Source: an uncultured Pseudomonadota bacterium
GTDB lineage: Bacteria; Pseudomonadota; Alphaproteobacteria; RF32; CAG-239
Direction: 5' to 3'
Assembly: GCA_949300375.1 (NCBI GenBank)
Contig: CASGEB010000014.1
Span: forward strand, 1-35,980
DNA length: 35,980 bases
In this document: positions 16,396 through 23,788 of the stretch, in pieces
How positions within the stretch are numbered: the first letter of the stretch is position 1
How the letters are laid out: every line of letters begins with the position of its first letter
Notes under the pieces: generated by a model
What the model saw: the letters and a program-made list of their open reading frames with translations, nothing else
What the model was told of the DNA's origin: nothing
The model's database searches: none
Program-made: the position numbers and the translations under genes

Positions 16396-17733
16396 TTATC
16401 GTGAGTAGCTGTCTTTTATTATGCTTGGAGATATTCCTCCTTTATTATTTCCATCTTTTCCTTGGTTTCCACCAAAGCGTCGCATACTATCATAAGCTAA
16501 ACCTAAGCCTACACTGGACAGCTTATTGCTTTGAGATAATTCGGCATTCGGAAAATGAGAACACATCACTTCTTGAATATGAGGAATTTCTGTAGATCCC
16601 CCTGTAAGTACAACGAGTTGAATATCCTCAGGCTTTACCTGTGCTTGTGTTAAACATTCCTGAACAGATTCAGAAATTCTCTTTATATCATTTTGCAATG
16701 AATCTTCAAAGCTGCTTTTATCCGTTCTAATGACAGGAGCGTCCGAGAGGAAATTTAATGTAATATTGATTTTTTCTTTTTCCGTTAGGGCTATCTTTGT
16801 CTGTTCTACAGCCGTTAGAAGAGTGTGTCCCTGTTCATTTTGCAAAATTTCTAATAATCTTTTAACTTTTTCGGGTTCATGAGCTGCAAATACCATTTTT
16901 TTTGCCATATTGATTTCTTTAGGAACATATAAAGTATTTACTTTACTCCATTCTGCCAAATCACGATATATTGTCGTTGGTAGAGGTAAGACTTTAAGCA
17001 TTTCCCTATCATGATTTTCAACGCGTTCTAAAACACCGCCCATAATCTCAAGGTTCTTATGTCTTATTTTCATATAAATATCATAAAATATTTTTAACTC
17101 TTCTTTAGACAACGCCTTGGGAGATGTTAATGGATCTATTGCTTTATCGTACAAACCCATGTGTAAAATGTGCCATTTTTTTAATGCATCGTGAGCATTA
17201 TTGACTTTTTCATCAATTATCCGATATTTATAATTGCCCATTTGATGGGTATTTGATGTTTTCCAATGCTTTTTATCGATTAGTTTAGTAAATGAAGTAC
17301 CCTCCGCAGCAAACATTTCTGTAAATACGCCTTTACTTATAATCCAATCATATTTTTTCATATATTGATAATTTTCATTGAGTTCCTGAAGTGTTGTTTC
17401 TGGATCAAAAAGAATTTGCCCTGCTTGAACATAAATATGGTATTTTTTAAATAAATCTAAGGCATTTAAATTTTGCTGCAAATTAGCCCCTTTATTCATT
17501 CTTTTCAGTGCCGTTTCCGAAAAATTTTCTATTCCACAGGAAAAGGAAAAGAAACCAGCCTTTTTTAAATTAAATAAAATTTTATCAGTTATCTTATCTG
17601 CCCGTATTGAACCACGGAGTAAAAATTTTAATTTTTTCTCTTGTATGGCATTGGCAAAATCTTCACACCATTTTTCATCTCTATTACCATCAATAAAGGA
17701 ATCGTCTATTATTTTTATATGTTGAACTCCCAT
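16396..17733 (-). CDS. Radical SAM C-terminal half fused to an Hsp70 (YegD-like) tail; downstream part of a frameshifted gene
   Basis: A 445-residue frame with two unrelated parts. Residues 1-240 continue the radical SAM barrel of the upstream fragment (IKIIDDSFIDGNRDEKWCED; FSCGIENFSETALKRMNKG; FDPETTLQELNENYQYM). From about residue 246 it matches the C-terminal part of the ATPase domain of YegD-type Hsp70 proteins: LPLPTTIYRDLAEWSKVNT, EPEKVKRLLEILQNE, AVEQTKIAL and the adenosine-binding loop VVLTGGSTEIPHIQEV (about 374-389), then SVGLGLAYDSMRRFGG. The first half of the Hsp70 ATPase, with the phosphate loops, is missing, so ATPase activity is improbable. The frame joins the upstream gene if one A is restored in the run at 17788-17793. 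The ATG at 17733 is probably not a natural start. Likely a decayed or chimeric gene. Confidence 0.7.
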   Translation of the reverse strand: MGVQHIKIIDDSFIDGNRDEKWCEDFANAIQEKKLKFLLRGSIRADKITDKILFNLKKAGFFSFSCGIENFSETALKRMNKGANLQQNLNALDLFKKYHIYVQAGQILFDPETTLQELNENYQYMKKYDWIISKGVFTEMFAAEGTSFTKLIDKKHWKTSNTHQMGNYKYRIIDEKVNNAHDALKKWHILHMGLYDKAIDPLTSPKALSKEELKIFYDIYMKIRHKNLEIMGGVLERVENHDREMLKVLPLPTTIYRDLAEWSKVNTLYVPKEINMAKKMVFAAHEPEKVKRLLEILQNEQGHTLLTAVEQTKIALTEKEKINITLNFLSDAPVIRTDKSSFEDSLQNDIKRISESVQECLTQAQVKPEDIQLVVLTGGSTEIPHIQEVMCSHFPNAELSQSNKLSSVGLGLAYDSMRRFGGNQGKDGNNKGGISPSIIKDSYSR

Positions 17734-17768
17734 AGATTTTAAATTTTCTAGTTCGCCAACTATATTAT

Positions 17769-18440
17769 CTACACTTCTTTGCCGATATTTTTTAGTTTTG
17801 GAAAGACGGAAAATGCGTTAATACTGCAAAACAAACAACTTCCAGTACATCCTCGCGCCGTTAAAACGTGAACAGGTGTCCGACGATCTATAGCAAATTG
17901 CATTGTATCCCTAGCGGGATAAGGCAATTCATCTAAATTTGTTGAAAGCGGGGCTAATGGATTATTAACCACATTTCCATTCTCATCCTTATAGGAAATA
18001 TTATTTATTTCTTCTAGTTTTACTGAATTATCTTGGAAATGTTGTGCTAATAAGGGGAGAGTTTCTTCACCTTCACCCCTTACAGCTATATCAAATCCGG
18101 CATTAAGAAAATCATTTTGATTAAATGTCGGACCAAATCCACCTGCAATAAAAGGAATATCAATTCGTTCTTTTTTTACAGCATTTACTGTCTGAATCGC
18201 CATATCCATATTTGATTGATATGTGGAAAAACCCACAAATAGTGGGTTTTTCCTTGTTAAGATTTTGGAAGCTAATTGTTTCGGGGTCAAGCCTGTTAAC
18301 CAACCGTCAACAATCTCTACTTCATAGCCTTTTTCTCGCAAAGTTGCCGTCAAATACCCAAGCCCCAGATTTTCTTCTGCGGTTCTATGGCTTATAGGAG
18401 CCGGAGTGGCAAGGATTATAAAGTTATTACCGTGCTGCAT
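17769..18440 (-). CDS. B12-binding/radical SAM enzyme, N-terminal part (frameshifted)
   Basis: 223 residues. A cobalamin-binding Rossmann domain (about 5-130: NLGLGYLTATLREKGYEVEI; IDIPFIAGGFGPTFN; VRGEGEETLPLLAQ) is followed by the radical SAM cluster loop in LTARGCTGSCLFCSINAF (CxxxCxxC). The frame then stops at 17769 after VFPKLKNIGKEV. In the -1 frame the sequence continues as KKYRQRSVDNIVGELENL, exactly what the family has after the cluster. The break falls on six T's (plus strand 17788-17793). A TTG upstream would add three residues; ATG 18440 is preferred. It overlaps the NUDIX gene by 14 nt. Class B (B12) radical SAM enzymes methylate or rearrange diverse substrates; this one's substrate is unknown. 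Confidence 0.75.
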   Translation of the reverse strand: MQHGNNFIILATPAPISHRTAEENLGLGYLTATLREKGYEVEIVDGWLTGLTPKQLASKILTRKNPLFVGFSTYQSNMDMAIQTVNAVKKERIDIPFIAGGFGPTFNQNDFLNAGFDIAVRGEGEETLPLLAQHFQDNSVKLEEINNISYKDENGNVVNNPLAPLSTNLDELPYPARDTMQFAIDRRTPVHVLTARGCTGSCLFCSINAFSVFPKLKNIGKEV

Positions 18441-18825
18441 ATTTCGCAATTTCTTTCTTTAAACTACTATTGGCATCTAATTTCTCAAATTCTTTAGGGG
18501 CAATCCATTTGTATTCAGTATGTTCTTCTGAAAGTTTAACCTCTCCAGATACATAGTCTGCAAGCATTGTAATACCAATTACTTGTAAATCCTCCGAAGC
18601 CATAAAAGACCATACTGTAAATGGATTTAATATATTAACCTCAAGACCTGTTTCTTCGTGAATTTCACGGATAAGAGCGTCCTTAGGCATTTCGCCAAAA
18701 TTCATTCTTCCACCAGGAATATCCCATAACTTTTCAAACACTTCTTCTTTTGCACTACGTTTTATAACGAGAATTTTGTTATCTTTACGAATTATAGCCT
18801 TGAAAGCCACTTTAAAAGCAGACAT
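18427..18825 (-). CDS. NUDIX hydrolase
   Basis: 132 residues with a complete Nudix box (G-x5-E-x7-RE-x2-EE-x-G-L): GRMNFGE, MPKDALI, REIHEETGL at about 38-60. Surroundings are typical of small MutT-like nucleoside di/triphosphate pyrophosphatases (FKAIIRKDNKILVIKRSAKE). Mg2+ is bound by the REHEE glutamates. The substrate is not predictable. GGAGATAAGTGT precedes the ATG. Its 3' end overlaps the start of the B12/radical SAM gene, so the two form one transcript inside the repeat-bounded AT-rich block. Confidence 0.9.
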   Translation of the reverse strand: MSAFKVAFKAIIRKDNKILVIKRSAKEEVFEKLWDIPGGRMNFGEMPKDALIREIHEETGLEVNILNPFTVWSFMASEDLQVIGITMLADYVSGEVKLSEEHTEYKWIAPKEFEKLDANSSLKKEIAKYAAR

Positions 18826-19106
18826 ACACTTATCTCCAATAGTTATATGTACTACATCTTAAACATTTTTGTTAAAAAATCAACAAAAAATTGCCGGAAA
18901 ACTTTTAATAAAACTCCAATAAACATATATTTATAATATTGAAATTTTTTTTATAAATATTTGCTAATATACATTCGATTACAATAGATATAAAAACTGT
19001 GTTAAAAACAAGCTCTGATGCAAAGATATACTCAAAAGTTTGCGGCAAGTTAGACAAGTTCGCGATGACTGAAACCGCATCACCATTTATGAAAATCTCC
19101 GTAGGT
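18826..19106. other. AT-rich upstream region of the NUDIX/radical SAM unit
   Basis: Strongly A/T-rich without a coding frame that I can support. It must hold the promoter for the minus-strand unit, but several TATAAT-like boxes occur and none has a convincing -35 partner. The last 80 bases before the right repeat are more balanced in composition and may be a remnant of other sequence. Confidence 0.4.
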
Positions 19107-19160
19107 TGAACTGTCCAACTTTCCGGGGACAGTTCACAAGGGAGGGCTTTGTTGTGAATG
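19107..19160 (-). repeat. Right copy of the repeat bounding the radical SAM/NUDIX block
   Basis: The 30-bp core (19107-19136) is identical to 16348-16377 in the same direction. The adjoining 20-bp flank (19141-19160) reads, on the minus strand, CATTCACAACAAAGCCCTCC, one mismatch from the left copy but inverted. The outer edge of this flank coincides with the CA of the tRNA-Ser 3' CCA. Confidence 0.8.
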
Positions 19161-19250
19161 GCGGAGAGATAGGGATTCGAACCCTAGGTACCCCGTAAAG
19201 AGTACAATTGATTTCGAGTCAACCGCATTCGACCACTCTGCCATCTCTCC
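19159..19250 (-). tRNA. tRNA-Ser (anticodon CGA)
   Basis: 92 nt including the encoded CCA, with a long variable arm as in class II tRNAs. Acceptor GGAGAGA pairs with TCTCTCC and the discriminator is G. The anticodon loop CTCGAAA gives CGA; the T loop is GGTTCGAATCC. The accessory block begins right at its 3' end. Confidence 0.97.
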
Positions 19251-19260
19251 ATGGAACTGG

Positions 19261-19289
19261 TTTATACGGCGAAATAATCAATTTGGCAA
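19261..19289 (-). promoter_or_regulatory. Promoter of tRNA-Ser
   Basis: TTGCCA (19289-19284 on the minus strand), 17 nt, TATAAA (19266-19261), ending 10 nt from the tRNA 5' end. The -35 sits in a GCTTGC context shared with other promoters of this window. Confidence 0.7.
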
Positions 19290-19292
19290 GCA

Positions 19293-19892
19293 TTATTTAA
19301 AGATTTTAACTCTTTCATCAATCGGCAAAAAGCTTTTCTCTCCCGCAGGAGCCTCTATACTGCCGACCGGCATTTGAGCCAGCAGCTGCCATTTCTGCGG
19401 CAAATTCCAAGTTTTTTTCACATCATCGTCAATCAACGGATTATAATGCTGCAATGAAGCTCCGGCATTTTCTGCCTCCAGCGCCGTCCAGACGATATAT
19501 TCCAACATCCCGTTTGCCTGCAGCGACCATTTTGAAAAATTCTCCGCATACAACGGAAATCTTTTCTGCAAATCTTCCACTGCATCCAAATCTTCAAAAA
19601 AGAGAATTGTTGCGTATCCGGCCGCAAAAGAAGCTATCTTAAGTTCCGTCTTGGCAAACCCGTCCTGGGGAGCCGTTTCTTTCAGCTTTTGCAAAACAAT
19701 ATCCCACAGCTTTTGATGATTTTTGCCAAACAGCACAACAACCCTCGCGCTCTGCGAATTAAACGCCGTCGGACAATGTTTTACAGCCTCTTTCACAATC
19801 TCGGCAATCCGCTCTTCCGGCAAAACCTTTCTGCTTCCCAAATCATAGATTGAACGGCGTTTTTTAATCATTTCCAACAATTCTTTTTTCAT
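19293..19892 (-). CDS. Nitroreductase family protein (HBN1/Frm2-like)
   Basis: A 199-residue cytosolic FMN-dependent oxidoreductase. It opens with EMIKKRRSIYDLGSRKVLPE, the FMN-binding start of the family, then CPTAFNSQSARVVVLFG, where the NSQSAR motif is characteristic of the yeast Frm2/Hbn1 subgroup. The active-site loop FPLYAENFSKWSLQANGMLE and the C-terminal QMPVGSIEAPAGEK complete the fold. Likely reduces nitro compounds or quinones with NAD(P)H. GGAGGGCAAAT precedes the ATG. It contrasts with the exported relative at 7400-7987, which has a different subfamily pattern. Confidence 0.88.
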   Translation of the reverse strand: MKKELLEMIKKRRSIYDLGSRKVLPEERIAEIVKEAVKHCPTAFNSQSARVVVLFGKNHQKLWDIVLQKLKETAPQDGFAKTELKIASFAAGYATILFFEDLDAVEDLQKRFPLYAENFSKWSLQANGMLEYIVWTALEAENAGASLQHYNPLIDDDVKKTWNLPQKWQLLAQMPVGSIEAPAGEKSFLPIDERVKIFK

Positions 19893-19946
19893 ATTTGCCC
19901 TCCATATCCAATAATACCGGGGATTTAACCTCTTTCAGCCTCAAAT

Positions 19947-20357
19947 TCAACCCCGGGCATATTGATACTGCTCAGGCACTCGCTCAAAATTATATTTCGG
20001 GGAACGGATTTTTTGAACATCCGGCAAAATCGGGCGGATAAAAAAACCGACCGCAAAATTATTCTCGGTTTCTTCTTTCGGAAAAAGACGGTTGACCCGG
20101 ACTTTAACCTCTTTCCGGTTATCATACCCGAAAAGCTCCGGCGGCAGCGTATCTATCATCGTCTCAAAATTTTCAAAAATCACAAAACCATTAACAACGC
20201 AGGAGAGTCGCTCTTTTGTAATAACATTTTCAAACTCAATTTCGTCATTAACTCTGACTTGCTGCGCCACCTTATCAAACACAGCCAGCTGAATTTTCTT
20301 TTTTCCTTCCAAAATTTGACTATAAGACCAGGGAATAATAGGTATAACGTGTTTCAT
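19947..20357 (-). CDS. ASCH-domain-like protein
   Basis: 136 residues. The start MKHVIPIIPWSYSQILEGKK, with a beta-barrel-type continuation QVRVNDEIEFENV, fits the ASCH/PUA-like RNA-binding fold, in which the N-terminal strand and a Lys in the EGKK region line the ligand cleft. Members bind RNA or hydrolyse modified nucleosides (YqfB-type); function here is uncertain. The start at 20357 is chosen because AGGAGG lies 5-10 bases upstream; an in-frame ATG 66 nt earlier, directly after the preceding stop, has no ribosome site. Follows the small membrane-protein gene in the same orientation. Confidence 0.6.
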   Translation of the reverse strand: MKHVIPIIPWSYSQILEGKKKIQLAVFDKVAQQVRVNDEIEFENVITKERLSCVVNGFVIFENFETMIDTLPPELFGYDNRKEVKVRVNRLFPKEETENNFAVGFFIRPILPDVQKIRSPKYNFERVPEQYQYARG

Positions 20358-20423
20358 GCCCACCTCCTGACAAACCGCACCAAGCAAGGTTATTTTATTT
20401 GATTCCGTAAAAAAATCAATCAT

Positions 20424-20771
20424 TTATATATTACGGCTGTCTTTTTTTCTTCGGTCATATTCTTCCGGTGTCAGGAGTTCAATATTATCAGGGTCAATTT
20501 CATAAACTTCGTGTTTTCCTTTCTGCTTTCCCCAGTTTTTAAACTTTGCCCACATCCGTCGATACCAGTTGATAATCGCCGGGGAATTCGCCTGCCACCA
20601 TTCCTGGGCTTTTTCCGCTCCTGCCGTGATAAAAACAAAAGCCACCAGCGCCAGACAAAGAATCAGGCCGATATAAAGGGCAACGCCCAAAAACATAAAA
20701 AACAAAAAACCGGCAGCCGCCATAAATATAAATGATAAAAAACGTTCCAAAAATTTTCCTTCCAAAAACAT
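20424..20771 (-). CDS. Small membrane protein of unknown function
   Basis: About 115 residues; not recognised. Two close hydrophobic stretches (LSFIFMAAAGFLFFMFLGVA and LYIGLILCLALVAFVFITAG) form a membrane hairpin. A cytosolic tail rich in aromatic and basic residues follows (EWWQANSPAIINWYRRMWAK) and ends acidic to basic. The start is ambiguous: ATG 20771 is given, a TTG 6 nt downstream has better spacing from GAGGAG, and a TTG at 20822 would add 17 residues. First or second member of a small minus-strand cluster. Confidence 0.5.
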   Translation of the reverse strand: MFLEGKFLERFLSFIFMAAAGFLFFMFLGVALYIGLILCLALVAFVFITAGAEKAQEWWQANSPAIINWYRRMWAKFKNWGKQKGKHEVYEIDPDNIELLTPEEYDRRKKDSRNI

Positions 20772-20806
20772 CTCCTCTATATATATAGGAAATTTTATCA
20801 AAAAAA

Positions 20807-20974
20807 TCAAAGGTCGGAACAATCTTTTGCATTTTCCAATTCTTTATTTCGGATAAAAAGCAGAACATCTGCCAAATCAGCATTTTCTTTCGTCAGAAAA
20901 GGAGACGTATCGTCATCTCCGCAAAAAATCTTGACTCCGCCTATAAAAAAATCGGAAAACACATCAGTCTTCAT
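20807..20974 (-). CDS. Possible small protein
   Basis: 55 residues, MKTDVFSDFFIGGVKIFCGD continuing acidic, with no known domain. AAAGG lies 10 bases upstream of the ATG. It sits tightly between two other small frames in the same direction, which supports it a little. It may be an artefact. Confidence 0.35.
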   Translation of the reverse strand: MKTDVFSDFFIGGVKIFCGDDDTSPFLTKENADLADVLLFIRNKELENAKDCSDL

Positions 20975-20988
20975 CAAATAAATACCTT

Positions 20989-21258
20989 TTAAACAACCCT
21001 GACTTTTGCAATATAGTTGTCGCACATCGTATCTTCCGCCGAACGCTCAATCAGATAAACCTTATCCGATTTCAATAAAGCATCTTCAATATTTTCGTTC
21101 ACATGCTCCAAATCCACAATTGTGGCGGAATTTTTCTTCAAACACGCCGTTTTGGTATTTTTACAATACTCAAATACCGGCTCATTAACCTCGCGGCTGT
21201 GCGTATCGTTTATGATAAACAACAACTCATCGCGTTCATTTTGTAAAATACAATACAA
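20989..21258 (-). CDS. Hypothetical protein with TTG start
   Basis: 89 residues; not recognised. It is acidic with four cysteines (CKNTKTAC in the middle) and an alternating strand/helix pattern. TTG at 21258 is preferred because AGGAGG lies seven bases upstream, which is strong evidence that the frame is translated. Likely first gene of the minus-strand cluster 21258 to 19947. Confidence 0.5.
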   Translation of the reverse strand: MYCILQNERDELLFIINDTHSREVNEPVFEYCKNTKTACLKKNSATIVDLEHVNENIEDALLKSDKVYLIERSAEDTMCDNYIAKVRVV

Positions 21259-21492
21259 AACAACACCTCCTACACTATGAAACTATCACCGGATATACTA
21301 CAGCAGATTCCCGTGAACGCAAAATAAAAATCATATCCGCACACAAAAAAAGCATACCGACCACCGCAGTCAACTTTTCAAACAATGAGGCCTCAAAATA
21401 CGCCGGCACGACATTTTAGACAAAATAAACATTGCTTGTTTAATAATATTGTGATATTATTTGACTATAATAAAAAATTAAGGAGAATTTCT

Positions 21493-22035
21493 ATGACCAT
21501 AGAATATAAGGAATATTGTGTAGGCGAAGCTGATTTTGGCGCCTCGACATCGCTTGCCGTAAAAATCGAAAACGGTAAAGTTACTGAAAGCCTGGATACC
21601 TCATCTTATGAAACAAATTGGGTTTGGGACGGTGGTTTTAAAGATGATATGCTGAACGGAAAAACTAAAGAAGAAGCCCAAGAAATAATGGACCACTGGT
21701 TTGATGATTTTGAAGATGACTACCGACACCCGTATATTCAGGAAAATATTCTGGATGCCAGAGACTGGACTCGTATCAAAGCCCAGCGCTTAAGAGAAGA
21801 AAAAATCCGCGAAAATATTAAAAATGGAGTACACAAAAGCAACGAGCGCTACAAAGCCCAACAAGAACATAAAGATGTTCTTGCCGAAAAAGAAGAGTTG
21901 TTGGACTCAGCATTTAGAAACAGGAATGGAAGGAAAGCACGAAAACCTTCAAGAGTTAGAGATCCCTATGAGAAAGAAAAAAACAAACTCAGACTGGAAG
22001 CATATAAAAAATTTGCAAAAGGAAACCCCAGATAA
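21493..22035 (+). CDS. Hypothetical hydrophilic protein with coiled-coil tail
   Basis: 180 residues; not recognised. The N-terminal half is a compact acidic domain (EYKEYCVGEADFGASTSLAV; ETNWVWDGGFKDDMLNGKTK; DHWFDDFEDDYRHPY). The C-terminal half is a highly charged helix (about 95-150, REEKIRENIKNGVHKSNERY) ending in a basic Arg/Lys tail that could bind nucleic acid or partners. AGGAGA lies before the ATG, which decides the start; a TATAAT box is at 21466-21471 but without a clear -35. A terminator follows at 22134. Resembles accessory proteins of unknown role in other gut proteobacteria only in general character. Confidence 0.6.
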   Translation: MTIEYKEYCVGEADFGASTSLAVKIENGKVTESLDTSSYETNWVWDGGFKDDMLNGKTKEEAQEIMDHWFDDFEDDYRHPYIQENILDARDWTRIKAQRLREEKIRENIKNGVHKSNERYKAQQEHKDVLAEKEELLDSAFRNRNGRKARKPSRVRDPYEKEKNKLRLEAYKKFAKGNPR

Positions 22036-22133
22036 ATTTTTTATTCCTGCATATGTTTCCTTGTTTGCTAATTCGGAGTATTTTAACATGAACGCTCCGG
22101 ATAAACTCGGAATTTTCTGTAAGAATTGTAATA

Positions 22134-22169
22134 AAAAACGCAGCAACACTCAAACAATGCTGCGTTTTT
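22134..22169. terminator. Bidirectional Rho-independent terminator
   Basis: AAAAACGCAGCA (22134-22145) pairs with TGCTGCGTTTTT (22158-22169) around a 12-nt loop. It serves the convergent 21493 and glycosyltransferase genes. Confidence 0.8.
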
Positions 22170-22201
22170 CATTGATAAAACAAGTTTTTAAAAATCAAAT
22201 T

Positions 22202-23068
22202 CTAAAAAATTTGCTTTTTCCAACCGGTTTTCGTCCGAATTGACCACAATGGTAAAAAACCAAACAACTTCCAATAATCTGTTTTATCGTCAGAACAAAT
22301 CTCAATCAGAGGAAAAATGCCCAACAACATCACTTTTCTTTTTTTCCAGCGCAAACTCTTCGCCATTTCCCATAAATCAGGATTTTCTTTTTTCATCAAA
22401 TCCCAAATTTTATAAGAGGCTAACGTCATTTTATAACTTTGTTTATGAGAGGTATTCTCCCGATAGCAACGATACATAACCAGAACTTCCGGCAGATTCG
22501 CAAATTGTGTTTTACTTAAGAGGCGAAACCACAAACCATAATCTTCCGCCGGACTAAAAATTTCTTCATAACAAATACCGTTTTCCACCAAAACAGACTT
22601 TCTTATCATTGAAGAAGTATGGGAAACGACACATCCCGACATCAATTTAAGCTTAATCTCCCGGTCATTGGTCGGAAACTTCCTGATTTTATTTTTATCC
22701 GAAGCCTGATACCAACTCCCGACAAACCCTACGTCAGGATGGCTGTCCAAAAACGCAGCCTCTTTTTCCAGCCTTTCCGGGAAAGATATATCATCATGGT
22801 CAAAAACAGCCAGATATTCGCCTTTTGCCAAATCAATCAATCTGTTACGGGAATAAGAAATTCCTTTATTTTGCTCATTTTTATAATAACGGATACGCTT
22901 ATCCGTATAAGATTTTACAATTTTCTCAACATTTTCGTCCGTAGACGCATCATTCAAAATGATAAATTCAAAATCCTGATAAGTCTGCCCTAAAATACTC
23001 TCTATTGCTGCCCGCAAATATTCTTCCGGCGTATTGTAAACCGGCATCAAAACAGAAACTTTAGCCAT
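22202..23068 (-). CDS. Glycosyltransferase family 2
   Basis: 288 residues. A GT-A fold begins with KVSVLMPVYNTPEEYLRAAI, then FEFIILNDASTDENVEKIV (nucleotide-binding aspartate), and the metal-binding DxD-like motif in LAVFDHDDISFPERLEKE (about 88-105). PAEDYGLWFRLL carries the likely catalytic base region (ED). It lacks membrane segments; the C-terminal 50 residues are basic and hydrophobic and may peripherally associate with the inner membrane. Likely transfers a sugar from a nucleotide sugar in surface-polysaccharide synthesis. No other polysaccharide gene is adjacent, so it is an isolated member. The start MAKVSVL is the family norm. Confidence 0.9.
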   Translation of the reverse strand: MAKVSVLMPVYNTPEEYLRAAIESILGQTYQDFEFIILNDASTDENVEKIVKSYTDKRIRYYKNEQNKGISYSRNRLIDLAKGEYLAVFDHDDISFPERLEKEAAFLDSHPDVGFVGSWYQASDKNKIRKFPTNDREIKLKLMSGCVVSHTSSMIRKSVLVENGICYEEIFSPAEDYGLWFRLLSKTQFANLPEVLVMYRCYRENTSHKQSYKMTLASYKIWDLMKKENPDLWEMAKSLRWKKRKVMLLGIFPLIEICSDDKTDYWKLFGFLPLWSIRTKTGWKKQIF

Positions 23069-23163
23069 AATTTTCCCTCAGCTTTTAATAAAATATAAAA
23101 ATTGTGATATATAAAAACAAATTTAATTACAAGAGCATTTTCATCTGATAAATAAACCGATAT

Positions 23164-23200
23164 AAAAAACGCCGTTTTTCATATAAAAACGGCGTTTTTT
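23164..23200. terminator. Bidirectional Rho-independent terminator
   Basis: A long A/T-armed stem with core ACGCCGTTTTT against AAAAACGGCGT (23164-23179 with 23185-23200) and a 5-nt loop. It lies just past the 23204 stop codon on the minus strand. Confidence 0.85.
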
Positions 23201-23203
23201 CAG

Positions 23204-23506
23204 TCAGGACTTCTTCTTTTCCTGAGGATACAATAAAACAATCCATGGCAGAATACAAGCAACTGTACCCCCTCCAATCACACTCAGATTGCCGCTGCCG
23301 AAACAATAAATTGCAAAACCGACAAAAACCAGCCCTTCCGCCAAAACACCTTTAAGCCCGATTTTTTGTAATTTTGATTCTGCTTCATCCTTCGGCAACT
23401 TTCCCGCTTTCCACAATCTGTAAAAAGTCACGGCATTGACAAGCAAAATAACCACAATCAAACCGATAAGTGCCGGCCATAACTGCGTGTTTAAAACCTT
23501 TTCCAT
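23204..23506 (-). CDS. Small membrane protein of unknown function
   Basis: 100 residues; not recognised. Three hydrophobic segments: about 10-29 (ALIGLIVVILLVNAVTFYRL), 50-68 and 73-92. A short basic loop, AGKLPKDEAESKLQKIG, lies between the first two. The C-terminus is QEKKKS. Monocistronic, with its own terminator. Possibly a member of a small integral-membrane family with no assigned function. Confidence 0.6.
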   Translation of the reverse strand: MEKVLNTQLWPALIGLIVVILLVNAVTFYRLWKAGKLPKDEAESKLQKIGLKGVLAEGLVFVGFAIYCFGSGNLSVIGGGTVACILPWIVLLYPQEKKKS

Positions 23507-23602
23507 AATACTTCAATAATAATGATTATACGTTTTTTCCGTAACATAAAAAAACAATAATGACAAGAAATAAAAAAAATAGAAAAACAACAAAAAAAAT
23601 GC

Positions 23603-23630
23603 TTGCATTTTATTTTGGATGTGATATTTA
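23603..23630 (+). promoter_or_regulatory. Promoter of tRNA-Gly(GCC)
   Basis: TTGCAT (23603-23608), 16 nt, TATTTA (23625-23630), about 18 nt before the tRNA 5' end. The -35 box has the GCTTGC context seen at other strong promoters here. Confidence 0.6.
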
Positions 23631-23648
23631 ATTACTCGTTCTATCGAT

Positions 23649-23723
23649 GCGGGCGTAGCTCAGGGGTAGAGCGCAACCTTGCCAAGGTTGATGTCGAGGG
23701 TTCGAATCCCTTCACCCGCTCCA
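23649..23723 (+). tRNA. tRNA-Gly (anticodon GCC)
   Basis: 75 nt with encoded CCA. Acceptor GCGGGCG pairs with CACCCGC through one G-U-type position. The anticodon loop CTTGCCAAG gives GCC, and the T loop is GGTTCGAATCC. It has its own promoter and terminator. Confidence 0.97.
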
Positions 23724-23729
23724 TTTAAT

Positions 23730-23755
23730 GCCTCTTGAATAAAGAGGCTTTTTTT
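23730..23755 (+). terminator. Terminator of tRNA-Gly(GCC)
   Basis: GCCTCTT (23730-23736) pairs with AAGAGGC (23742-23748), with a 5-nt loop and then seven T's. Confidence 0.85.
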
Positions 23756-23788
23756 ATATTTATAAAATTTTCCGTTTCACCCCAAACC

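Noticed and set aside
17734..17800. Definite programmed -1 frameshift
   Set aside because: The heptamer has the right form, but I see no stimulating pseudoknot or upstream ribosome-like site that I can support, and a homopolymer indel is the simpler explanation.
16348..19136. Complete insertion sequence between the two 30-bp cores
   Set aside because: The core resembles IS3-type ends, but the interior encodes NUDIX and radical SAM proteins and no transposase or DDE frame.
16324..19160. Classical tRNA-integrase att sites (direct repeats of a tRNA 3' end)
   Set aside because: The shared flank is inverted rather than direct, includes only CA of the tRNA, and there is no integrase gene. The sequence at 16290-16325 looks faintly like a tRNA 3' end but the match is too poor to claim.
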